DNA of 64,000 nt, from the NCBI RefSeq assembly GCF_014696065.1, contig NZ_JACJPL010000027.1:558001-622000 (forward strand). The letters are read 5' to 3'. The stretch comes from Leptolyngbya sp. FACHB-261 (lineage in GTDB: Bacteria > Cyanobacteriota > Cyanobacteriia > FACHB-261). The notes below the pieces were generated by a model. The model was not told the DNA's origin and did not search any database. It was given only the letters and a program-made list of their open reading frames with translations. A program made the position numbers and the translations under genes. Shown piece by piece: positions 46,377 through 53,331 of the stretch. Numbering within the stretch: the stretch's first letter is position 1; every line of letters begins with the position of its first letter.

Positions 46377-46488
46377 GCCCCTAACCCCCAAGTTTGGGGG
46401 AGTGGAAGTCTGGTTACGTTCTAAGTCTGCTTGAGAGTCTCGTTTTGAGGCTCCGCCGCTCGAATCTAAGGCTATAGATTAGAGACCT

Positions 46489-46512
46489 CGAAGACCGCTT
46501 AGGCGGTCTTCG
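46489..46512. terminator. Terminator hairpin
   Basis: A perfect 10-bp stem CGAAGACCGC / GCGGTCTTCG with a TTAG loop, followed by a T-rich tail; it separates convergent genes. Confidence 0.8.
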
Positions 46513-46564
46513 TTGTTGTGTGGCCTTTTTGGTTTGGCAAGTTCGGGGGGAGCAAGATGCAGAG

Positions 46565-46909
46565 CTAATGGAAGTTTTGCACGGCTTGCAGCAGGGTAGC
46601 GGAAAGACTGTAGAGCACTATGGTGGGGCCACCGCCTTCTGGATGAACAATGACTCTACTCACTAAGTTGCGACCTTCGAGGCTGAGCAATAACAAGCTG
46701 AGTTCTGAGGTTTCGAGGTTGCTGTCGCGGCTGAGCAAGGTGAGGGGAACGCGGGAGCAGCCACCGTTGGGTTCGATGTAGTTAGCAATTACCAGCAGAA
46801 TCAGTTTGAGTTGGGCCGGGAGTTTGAGGCGACGGACGATGTGGTCCCACAGAGCGAGACGAGCTTGGGAGGACATGGCGTTTGCATCGTGAGAACTGAG
46901 CTGAGACAA
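46565..46909 (-). CDS. Winged-helix protein (HTH_36, Rep-like), next to an iteron-like array
   Basis: A 114-residue protein. LPAQLKLILLVIANYIEPNG, RVPLTLLSRDSNLETSELSL and LLLSLEGRNLVSRVIV fit the HTH_36 winged helix found in phage and plasmid replication initiators (helix, turn, recognition helix, wing). An internal ATG at residue 12 is an alternative start. It lies 23 bases from a dozen 20-bp repeats, the usual setting of a protein that binds its own repeats. Replication function is inference. Confidence 0.65.
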   Translation of the reverse strand: MSQLSSHDANAMSSQARLALWDHIVRRLKLPAQLKLILLVIANYIEPNGGCSRVPLTLLSRDSNLETSELSLLLLSLEGRNLVSRVIVHPEGGGPTIVLYSLSATLLQAVQNFH

Positions 46910-46931
46910 GGGCTATAAGTTTTCCAAATCA

Positions 46932-47222
46932 GACAAACGAAACTTTGCTTAGAATTAGCAAAACTTGCTTAGAATTAGCGAACTTTCGGTCACGATTAAC
47001 AAACGTTGGCTGCCAGTAGACAAACTTTGCTCCGAACGATTGATTTTTCTAATCTGAGTAGCAAATTTTGCTTGGAATTAGCGAAGTTTGCTTAGAATTA
47101 GCGAACTTTTGGTCTTGAGTAGCGAAGTTTCGGTCTTGAGTAGCAAAATTTCGCTACCAGCAGGCAAATTTCAATCAAGACGATTGACTTTTCCAGAGCG
47201 AACAACGAAATTTTGCATTAGC
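46932..47222. repeat. Iteron-like array, about 12 units of 19-22 bp
   Basis: Units share an imperfect palindrome close to GCRAARTTYGC, for example TTAGCGAAGTTTGCTTAGAA (47078), TTAGCAAAACTTGCTTAGAA (46955), TAGCGAAGTTTCGGTCTTGA (47120) and TAGCAAAATTTCGCTACCAG (47141). Unit starts: 46932, 46955, 46975, 46996, 47017, 47059, 47078, 47098, 47120, 47141, 47161 and 47199. Two similar spacers starting CGATTGA (47037 and 47181) interrupt the array. Phasing near 21 bp places the palindromes on one face of the helix. Confidence 0.85.
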
Positions 47223-47265
47223 GGATGAGTCTTTCCCAGCCAGGACCGGAATTTTGGTTCTGCGT

Positions 47266-47622
47266 TCAGGCGGTTGATTGCTGCGGTTGAAGCTCTCGGT
47301 AGCGCCGTTGCCAGAGATGCCGCCAGTAGACTAGGACGTCTTCGGGATAAGCAAAGCGCTGAACCTCGCTTTTAATCACGTGTCCCAGCCATTCAAGCAA
47401 GCGTAAATCGGTGCAACTGAGGATGGTGCGGGCGCAAGCTTCGCTCCAAGCAGCGAATTTTCGATAGCTGATGAACTGACCACCCTGATCGGTGCGATGG
47501 ACGAACAAGACGTGCATCCAGTGTTCGATGCGGCAGATGCGCGATTTGGGAATGCCCAAGAAACGGGCGACTTGAAGTAGGGAAATGCAAAGCTGCGGCT
47601 GCAACACCTGGGTAAGGTGCAT
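47266..47622 (-). CDS. Small HTH-like protein, unknown
   Basis: A 118-residue protein beginning MHLTQVLQPQLCISLLQVAR, with a MerR/excisionase-like helix-turn-helix (FLGIPKSRICRIEHWMHVLF) and a basic helical end (YWRHLWQRRYRELQPQ). ATG 47622 has GGAG 9 bases upstream. It lies on the far side of the iteron-like array from the winged-helix gene, in the same direction, so the array may be its 3' flank and the promoter region of the other gene. No named family. Confidence 0.55.
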   Translation of the reverse strand: MHLTQVLQPQLCISLLQVARFLGIPKSRICRIEHWMHVLFVHRTDQGGQFISYRKFAAWSEACARTILSCTDLRLLEWLGHVIKSEVQRFAYPEDVLVYWRHLWQRRYRELQPQQSTA

Positions 47623-47698
47623 GGAAAGGACTCCAAAAGTTTGAGGGCAATGGGATCCTGTGACCCTATTTAGGGCCAAGGAAGGCAAGTGCTAAACT

Positions 47699-47782
47699 GC
47701 CCCCTAGCCGCCAGGTTGCGCATAACAACCTGGCGGTTAGTTCCCCAGAGTTTATCTAAGACTCTGGGGGACGCCTAGGGGT
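47699..47782 (-). ncRNA. Structured leader, predicted three-way junction
   Basis: Three perfect or near-perfect helices nest: an outer stem CCCCTAG (47701-47707) with CTAGGGG (about 47775-47781); hairpin 1 with 11 bp CCGCCAGGTTG / CAACCTGGCGG (47708-47736); and hairpin 2 with 9 bp CCCCAGAGT / ACTCTGGGG (47743-47769). It lies 77 bases upstream of the HTH gene at 47622 and reads as its 5' leader; a tandem-terminator role is the alternative. Confidence 0.5.
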
Positions 47783-48029
47783 CCAGTCGCTTAATTAGGA
47801 ACCCTATCAGGGCTGAAGTGCAGAGTCAAGGGGTCAGCGGAAAATTCTCTGCTGGGCCAGCTTGTATCGTTGCAAACACAGGACTGTGAGGAGCAAAACT
47901 TAGTTTCAACCGCACTTCGTTCCATTGAATTTCTTCCTACCCAGTAGGAAAAATGGCAGCTATGCTGGGATGAATACCTCAGCTCGGCTTGAGATCTGGA
48001 AGGAGACTTGTTCATCAGTGTGTTGAACT
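47783..48029. other. Gap without a supported gene
   Basis: About 250 bases. The reading frame on the minus strand at 47791-48015 shows no protein-like pattern. It is here that a divergent integrase gene would be expected if the repeats to the right are attI, and none is present. Confidence 0.5.
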
Positions 48030-48190
48030 TGAAAATATGCGGAAAGATTCTGCCTATTTGGCTGAATCGGCGTACTATGCGGTAAAGATTCTACTTATCT
48101 ACCTGGTTTGGGGTGTTATACGGAAATTATCCACCTAATCACGACTATGAGGGTGTTATACGGAAACTTTCAGTCTAATAATAGTTATGC
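48030..48190 (+). other. Repeat region, possible attI site or attI relic
   Basis: Four repeats with core TATRCGG(T)AAA start at 48036, 48076, 48117 and 48157, spaced 40-41 bp. The last two share GGGTGTTATACGGAAA. The region ends in GTCTAATAATAGTTATGC (48173-48190), which resembles the core of attI sites (CTAAAACAAAGTTAG type) and whose GTTATGC is the exact complement of the R'' box closing the first cassette (49189). A transposon end is an alternative reading. Confidence 0.45.
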
Positions 48191-48306
48191 CGCTTAGTCC
48201 TTGGTGGAGACGTTACCTGAAGCTTGTCTGTTTGTTGCGCTACTGGCTTTATGAGGGTTGGAGGAAACGCAATCTCTCCGGATACCAGCATCCAAATAGA
48301 GAATAG
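48187..48306 (+). CDS. Candidate micro-ORF whose ATG is in the R box
   Basis: A 39-codon frame starts inside the GTTATGC core and encodes a basic, Trp-rich peptide (MPLSPWWRRYLKLVCLLRYW then LYEGWRKRNLSGYQHPNRE). It has no ribosome binding site. The composition suggests membrane association. It could be chance. Confidence 0.25.
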   Translation: MPLSPWWRRYLKLVCLLRYWLYEGWRKRNLSGYQHPNRE

Positions 48307-48357
48307 TAATATGCTTTCAATCCCTGATAAATCAACGTTGTCGAGGTAAAAACTAGA

Positions 48358-49149
48358 ATGGGGCTTTTATTGCCAGAACAGAAAGCAGCATATAATTACG
48401 AAGCTATAAGAAAGCGACTTGCTGCACAAGCTCAGGAATATTTTGAACCTCAATTAGCAGAATTGGGGTTTTCTAAAAGCCAAATAGAGACACAATCATT
48501 GGATGAGCTTAGGCAAAGTTTAGAGTCAATTAATGAAGCTATAAAACACCCTGGTTCCTTTGGTTCTTTAAGCTTCAGTGTGGGAGCCGAAGGAAAGATT
48601 TTTGTCACAAGCTCCAAATCAAATGCTCAGTTTGAAATAGGTATATTACCTTTACTTCTCGATAGGAAAAAACTCATTTTAGAGAAGATTAGAATACTCT
48701 CTTCAAATGAGAAAATTGAAACGATACAAGACCTAATCAATCGAGTTAATAATGAGGAAATCAAGAAAAAACTTGAAAAAGAAGTTAATGAGCTTAGAGA
48801 TGAAGCTCAACGCTTAAGAGAACAGTCTAAAGAGGTTGAGCAAGAGCAGAATCAGGAGCGAGTAAAATCACAAGCAGATCTTGCCAAACTAAATATAGAG
48901 CTTTTTGAGAGGAGATCAAAAGTTTGGTTTACTCTTCTAGAACGGGAATCAGCAGCGACTATTTTAGGAGGAATTCTATTATTTATTATCCTAATAGCCC
49001 ATGTGACTGCTATCTTTACTAAATTCTCAATCCCGGAGATTTTAAACAATGCCTTTCTGATAATATTAGGTTACTTTTTCGGTCAGTCTACAAACGAAAA
49101 AGGAGCAACAAGATCAGATAGAACCACTGTAGAAGATGAGGGAACCTAA
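48358..49149 (+). CDS. Cassette 1: coiled-coil protein with two C-terminal membrane helices, unknown
   Basis: A 263-residue protein. A helical N-terminal half (YEAIRKRLAAQAQEYFEPQL) leads to a small beta region (SLSFSVGAEGKIFVTSSKSN), then a long Glu/Lys/Gln coiled coil (about 120-190, EIKKKLEKEVNELRDEAQRL) and two closely spaced membrane helices (AATILGGILLFIILIAHVTA and NAFLIILGYFFG). The soluble part is most likely cytosolic. Codon use is AT-rich compared with the flanking core genes. It is framed by R boxes at 48184 and 49189, so it is a gene cassette. No family is recognised. Confidence 0.7.
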   Translation: MGLLLPEQKAAYNYEAIRKRLAAQAQEYFEPQLAELGFSKSQIETQSLDELRQSLESINEAIKHPGSFGSLSFSVGAEGKIFVTSSKSNAQFEIGILPLLLDRKKLILEKIRILSSNEKIETIQDLINRVNNEEIKKKLEKEVNELRDEAQRLREQSKEVEQEQNQERVKSQADLAKLNIELFERRSKVWFTLLERESAATILGGILLFIILIAHVTAIFTKFSIPEILNNAFLIILGYFFGQSTNEKGATRSDRTTVEDEGT

Positions 49150-49188
49150 TCTTTATTTAAAGAGCTGCTAATTACCATAGCAGACGCG

Positions 49189-49275
49189 GCATAACAAGCC
49201 TAGTGCAGCGGATTGAATGAAGCCGCCTTGTGTTGCTGCAAAGTCTCTGGCAACCGCTGACTAGGAACGTTAGAC
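49189..49275 (+). other. Integron attC site 1
   Basis: R'' GCATAAC (49189-49195), 5-base spacer, L'' TAGTGCAGCGG (49201-49211), loop, L' CCGCTGACTA (49254-49263), 5-base spacer, R' GTTAGAC (49269-49275). L'' equals the complement of L' plus one extra G, the extrahelical base that integron integrases recognise. Spacer symmetry and total length (87 bases) are standard for attC. R'' pairs exactly with the GTTATGC that opens this cassette at 48184. Confidence 0.85.
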
Positions 49276-49354
49276 AGACTGCTAACCTACAAGTGTATCG
49301 ATATAGGTTTCGTATTCGAGTGTTCATCAGTTCATTAAGTTCCGAGTAATTTAC

Positions 49355-49969
49355 ATGAGTTTTAGCCAAGATTTTTTTGAAAAAGTTCTTCTTTTGATAC
49401 TCACTGCTGGTGTAACCGGTCTTCTCATACCCTGTGTTCTCAAAATAGTTGATGAGAGAAAAGCTCAGAAGCAGAAGGAGATTGATGATAGGCGACTTAG
49501 AGAACAAAAATTATATGAAGCGGCTCTCCTAAGACAAAATAAAATTATAGATGCTCAGGTTCAGCTTCTCGATAATCTTGCAAACTTGATCTGGGAGTAT
49601 CAGTTATTAGCTATTGAAGTATCATATTTCAATCCTATTGAGCAAAGTGATCTCTACTCTGCTGCTGTAAAAGAATACGATAAAAGAACAGGAGCAACTT
49701 TCGCCAAAATACGTGCGGAGATTAGCAAGGCGTTATATCTAACAAGCACTGATACCTATCAAGAACTCAGAGAGTTATATTACAAAAAGCTAATACCACT
49801 CGATATGGAATTGTACAGATTGATGAAGAAACAGCGTGACACAAAGCAAAAAATTCCTGATTGGAAACATTTTAATGACAACACTGTTCATGATTTAGGA
49901 GATATAATAGATGACACCTTGAATAATCTAGCTAAAGAACTTCGGTTGAAGAGTGTAGAGCAAAAGTGA
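49355..49969 (+). CDS. Cassette 2: membrane-anchored helical protein, unknown
   Basis: A 204-residue protein with one N-terminal membrane helix (VLLLILTAGVTGLLIPCVLK), a charged coiled coil (IVDERKAQKQKEIDDRRLRE) and an alpha-helical cytosolic domain (AQVQLLDNLANLIWEYQLLA, TYQELRELYYKKLIPLDMEL). The gene starts 80 bases after R' of attC 1 and its stop lies just before attC 2, the normal layout of a one-gene cassette. No family is recognised; the plan is like that of the gene at 53263. Confidence 0.7.
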   Translation: MSFSQDFFEKVLLLILTAGVTGLLIPCVLKIVDERKAQKQKEIDDRRLREQKLYEAALLRQNKIIDAQVQLLDNLANLIWEYQLLAIEVSYFNPIEQSDLYSAAVKEYDKRTGATFAKIRAEISKALYLTSTDTYQELRELYYKKLIPLDMELYRLMKKQRDTKQKIPDWKHFNDNTVHDLGDIIDDTLNNLAKELRLKSVEQK

Positions 49970-49979
49970 GCCTAAAGCA

Positions 49980-50062
49980 GTCTAACAATCACGTTGCAGG
50001 CGGACAGAAGCTGAATTTTAGTTTTTTAAGTTACTAGCTGCCGCTGAACGCGAACGTTATGC
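49980..50062 (+). other. Integron attC site 2
   Basis: R'' GTCTAAC (49980-49986), 5-base spacer, L'' CGTTGCAGGCGG (49992-50003), loop, L' CCGCTGAACG (50041-50050), 5-base spacer, R' GTTATGC (50056-50062). L'' matches the complement of L' (CGTTCAGCGG) with two extra G. R'' is the exact complement of GTTAGAC at 49269, the box opening this cassette, as cassette circularisation requires. Confidence 0.85.
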
Positions 50063-50136
50063 TGCGTACTTCTTCAAAGTAAATCAGTTAGCGAATTGGC
50101 AGGATATTTTTGATTGCATTTTTTGGCTGTATATTT

Positions 50137-51495
50137 ATGAACCAGAAACCCTTAATTCAGCATCTCGAAAAGAGCTTATTAGGAAGACTACGCCTTAAAT
50201 TGTTTTCAGAAATATCTAAAAATACGCCTATTCCAAGTAAAGAGAAGGTGGAATCATTTGTTCTGGAGAAAATCAAACTGAGTACGCCAATAGGCAAGTT
50301 ATATGCATCGATATTGTTCTTATCAGATTTTACCTGGGAACCGTATAGCAACTTGAAAAGTGTGGAAGAGGTCAAGAAACTATTGATTGCCTTGGAAAGG
50401 TTTCCCCTGAAAAACGATTTCTTCATTGAGCTTGAACATTGTCCAAATCCATTACCTGAGTCTATTGGAATTTTGATCAAATGTTCCGAGCTTGCAAAAG
50501 CAGAACATGGATTTGTTTATTCAGTTTATATTCTAGGAGAAGAAAGATTTCCGGAAGCAATCATTGATTATATAGAAGTACGCGCTTGTCAAACTGCGCC
50601 AGACCCCATTATTTGCTCTTATACAATAGATGGTACGAGCACTTCAGATTTGAGAAGAATTACCGATTCTTTAACTATACAGGTAGCAATAAAAGTTCTT
50701 TATCTTTTATTGGACAAACATTTGAAGAAAGAAGAGCAACGTAGACAGAGCGAAATAGTAAAAGCCACCGAGCTTATGCCCATATCGAGGAATTTATCTG
50801 CTCGCTTTCTAAAACAGACATCAGGAAGAATGGAGCTTGCAATAATCATTAAAGAAGAAGCATCAGCAGAAGAACTACGATCAGCATGGGCAAAAATAGA
50901 TCTTCTCAGAACTAGACTGAGAGAGAACCAAGGAACTAACTTAAATCAAATCCAATACTCTTTGCTATATAACTATCACCAAATGCATAAAAATGGCTGG
51001 AGCTATAACTTAATTGCAATGGATATCAACTATGACTGCCTGGTTAATTTGTGTAAGGCTTCTGATGAGATTATTAGTATCGACGTAGAAACTATAAGTT
51101 CATCAGGCTTTACCAATGCTCATCAGCTGCTTACGTCAGTTCGGATGAAAGAAAAAGATATTTTAGATTGCTTACTTAATGGTTTAGAGGATATCCGAAG
51201 TGGTAATCCTCCGTGGCTTCCTAAAAGCGGACCAGTGGACGGACAGAGAGTTCGAGCCGCTATTCGACAGTGGGAACGCGAAGAGGTATCCCAAAAGGTA
51301 ATTGTTCGCAAACCTCCAGAAACAAAAATGGCCCCACTTCGCACATTAACAAGTCCGTCCACAAATCGATACCAGCAGATGGCTAAAGAGTTGCTCAACC
51401 AAAAGTCTCCTCGTGCCTATGAAGAATACCAAGAAGCTTTAGCCCAAACAATAATTAAAACAGGTTATATCGGGTACATCCATTCAAATGATTGA
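50137..51495 (+). CDS. Cassette 3: large protein of unknown function
   Basis: A 452-residue soluble protein I do not recognise. It is alpha/beta in pattern: LGRLRLKLFSEISKNTPIPS, IGKLYASILFLSDFTWEP, VYSVYILGEERFPEAIIDYI. A helical C-terminal region (SPRAYEEYQEALAQTIIKTG) closes it. An in-frame TTG at 50110 with AGGA upstream would add 9 residues. No membrane helix, nuclease or ATPase motif is seen. It begins about 75 bases after R' of attC 2. Confidence 0.65.
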   Translation: MNQKPLIQHLEKSLLGRLRLKLFSEISKNTPIPSKEKVESFVLEKIKLSTPIGKLYASILFLSDFTWEPYSNLKSVEEVKKLLIALERFPLKNDFFIELEHCPNPLPESIGILIKCSELAKAEHGFVYSVYILGEERFPEAIIDYIEVRACQTAPDPIICSYTIDGTSTSDLRRITDSLTIQVAIKVLYLLLDKHLKKEEQRRQSEIVKATELMPISRNLSARFLKQTSGRMELAIIIKEEASAEELRSAWAKIDLLRTRLRENQGTNLNQIQYSLLYNYHQMHKNGWSYNLIAMDINYDCLVNLCKASDEIISIDVETISSSGFTNAHQLLTSVRMKEKDILDCLLNGLEDIRSGNPPWLPKSGPVDGQRVRAAIRQWEREEVSQKVIVRKPPETKMAPLRTLTSPSTNRYQQMAKELLNQKSPRAYEEYQEALAQTIIKTGYIGYIHSND

Positions 51496-51542
51496 AACAG
51501 GTCATATCAGTACATCATTTAGAGACATGGGAAATCCATAGG

Positions 51543-51578
51543 GGGTATGGAAAAAATCGTCCGGTTTTTTCCATACCC
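51543..51578 (+). terminator. Perfect hairpin after the cassette 3 gene
   Basis: A 14-bp stem GGGTATGGAAAAAA / TTTTTTCCATACCC with an 8-base loop. The T-run is inside the right arm, so it could end transcription in either direction. Confidence 0.6.
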
Positions 51579-51636
51579 ATGCAGTTTGATAAAGAATACG
51601 CTTCAGATAGCTCATGAAAGTTGTCTGGAGAAGTAA

Positions 51637-51798
51637 ATGATTGAATACGTTGTGATTCTGAGTTTTGCTACAGCTATCGTTGAACTAACTGAAACTTGTC
51701 TCAAGCTCTATCTGGAGCTTAGACAAGCTAGTAGAGGTGATAGTAAGCGATCAAGAGATCAGGATCAGGATCAGGAGCAAGAGCAAGAGCGTACTTAG
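51637..51798 (+). CDS. Candidate small ORF, 53 codons
   Basis: MIEYVVILSFATAIVELTET opens a hydrophobic or amphipathic helix; the tail is a charged repeat RDQDQDQEQEQERT encoded by GATCAG and GAGCAA repeats. GGAG lies 7-10 bases before ATG 51637. The size and plan (one helix and a charged tail) fit small cassette-borne peptides. It lies in the same cassette as the gene at 50137. No homologue is known to me. Confidence 0.4.
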   Translation: MIEYVVILSFATAIVELTETCLKLYLELRQASRGDSKRSRDQDQDQEQEQERT

Positions 51799-51851
51799 AA
51801 TTCTTCTGATCTTATCTAGGGATCAAAGTTGGAGGGTGTAGCAGCTTGTAG

Positions 51852-51957
51852 CATAAGACCCCTTCAGAGCGGACTAATGGGAGAGCTTAGTGGGACTGTC
51901 GGTAACCTTTGCATTCCCTCAACTTTGCTATTAGGCCGCTTCACTCCCTGTGGTGGC
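51852..51957 (+). other. Degenerate attC-like site
   Basis: GCATAAG (51852-51858) differs by one base from the R'' GCATAAC expected to close cassette 3. A 5-base spacer and TTCAGAGCGG (51864-51873) follow, and CCGCTTCACT lies at 51936. The right R box (GTGGTGG) no longer fits GTTRRRY. It could be a decayed attC. Confidence 0.35.
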
Positions 51958-52186
51958 ACAAGATATCGTGGGATGCAATGCTCAGTAACTGGATGTCTTT
52001 GATCGAGACGTGGTTGGGAAAATGGTTGCCTAGTTTATTCGTTCAAGTTTTGTTCAATCTCCTCGCTATCAGGAATTACATTTCGAGGAAAATTTTAGAG
52101 TGAAACACTCTATTAGGGCGTAACATTAGGTTGAAGTTTATCTGTGAGGCGTTGCTTTGAAACTGTCAGCAAGGCAATCACAGGGA

Positions 52187-52422
52187 TCAGTAAGGCTCAA
52201 AACAATCCAATGAAGCATTGCTCATAAAATCTTGAATTGTCTCAGCCTCAGAGCGAAAGATTGCTTCCTCATTAATCGTTCGTGCATTACCAACCGTAAC
52301 CAAATCACTTTCAGAGGAGAATCGTAAAGACGGGTTCGTTCGATGAAATCAGCATCTTGGGTCACAAGATGAAACTGAACATGACCACAGCCAGGGAAAA
52401 AGCTGCAAGCGGTATTAAACAT
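52187..52422 (-). pseudogene. DUF5615 (PIN-like toxin) remnant, frameshifted
   Basis: The minus strand reads HLVTQDADFIERTRLYDSPL, KVIWLRL, the core of DUF5615 proteins. The frame then shifts by one base: GNARTINEEAIFRSEAETIQ continues in another frame to a stop at 52187. The usual N-terminal part is missing or unrecognisable. No DUF433 antitoxin lies upstream. Confidence 0.65.
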
Positions 52423-52573
52423 AACAACCCTGTGTATTCACTTGCTGCGGGATCTTAGATAGAAACGTTCTGCCTATCAATCGTCAGGTATCGTAGGAAA
52501 TGGCATGATAAGATCGCCAGATAACCTTAATGTCAGCTCGTGAACAATCAGTAGACATCAGTAGGTATCTCCA

Positions 52574-53113
52574 ATGAAAGAATTTCAACTCCAAGGCATT
52601 AATCATCTTGCTCTCGTATGCAAGGACATGACCCGCACTGTTGATTTCTACTGCAATACCTTAGGTTTACGTCTAATAAAGACAATCCAAATGCCTGAAG
52701 GAGGACAACACTTCTTCTTTGACATTGGAAATGGTGATGCACTGGCTTTCTTCTGGTTTCCCCAAGCTCCTGAGGCCGCACCAGGTATCGCATCTGTAAA
52801 TCCAGCGGCAATGCAAACGGGTGACATCAGAACTGCGCATGGTTCAATGAATCATGTCTCTTTCAACGTTGCACCTGAAGAACTAGAAGAGTATCGAAAT
52901 CAGCTAGTCGCTAAAGGCGTCCAAACAACACCAATTTTGCACCATGCCGATGTGCCCTCCGGTTACGTTCCAGAAGCGGATGAGAGCACCTTCCTATCTT
53001 CCTTCTACTTTTTCGACCCAGATGGCATTCTCCTAGAGTTTGCAGCAACAGTTCGTGAATTGGGCCATCCCGAACGAGACCTTAACCATATGGCCGCAAT
53101 GCCCCAAGCCTAG
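52574..53113 (+). CDS. VOC family protein (glyoxalase/dioxygenase fold)
   Basis: A 179-residue protein with two VOC beta-alpha-beta modules: INHLALVCKDMTRTVDFYCN, TLGLRLIKTIQMPEGGQHFF; and MNHVSFNVAPEELEEYRNQL with a closing SSFYFFDPDGILLEFAATVR. The metal ligands His (INHLAL), His (MNHVSF) and Glu (LLEFAA) are visible. Substrate is unknown; the family covers isomerases, dioxygenases and antibiotic-binding proteins. Base composition is closer to the host than in the neighbouring cassette genes. Confidence 0.88.
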   Translation: MKEFQLQGINHLALVCKDMTRTVDFYCNTLGLRLIKTIQMPEGGQHFFFDIGNGDALAFFWFPQAPEAAPGIASVNPAAMQTGDIRTAHGSMNHVSFNVAPEELEEYRNQLVAKGVQTTPILHHADVPSGYVPEADESTFLSSFYFFDPDGILLEFAATVRELGHPERDLNHMAAMPQA

Positions 53114-53251
53114 CTGGGGCCTGGAACAGTGCAGACAACTTCGCTCATAGTTGAGTGGAGAAACAAAACCCAAGAGCCACAGACTTTACAGGTCTAAGAC
53201 GACACTGCACTGGAATAGCACAATCGCCTGATAAAGTAAACGAGACATGTA

Positions 53252-53331
53252 AGCTACCAAAGATGAAGCCGGAACTATTGATAGCCATTGTGTCAGGACT
53301 CATTACACTATTGGCTTCATCTTTGGTAGCT
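53252..53331 (+). repeat. 19-bp perfect inverted repeat spanning a start codon
   Basis: AGCTACCAAAGATGAAGCC (53252-53270) and its exact complement (53313-53331), 42-base loop. The left arm contains the ATG at 53263 of the following gene; the right arm is inside its membrane-helix codons. In mRNA this would bury the start codon in a stem. Confidence 0.9.

Noticed and set aside
46932-47222. CRISPR array at the 20-bp repeats
   Set aside because: There are no spacers between the units; they abut as iterons do.
48030-48190. CRISPR array
   Set aside because: Repeats are about 10-16 bp, degenerate and 40 bp apart, with no cas genes; spacers are not of uniform type.
51909-52103. 64-residue Trp-rich plus-strand frame
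   Set aside because: TTG start inside the decayed attC-like site, no ribosome binding site; kept only as a remote possibility for a small membrane peptide.
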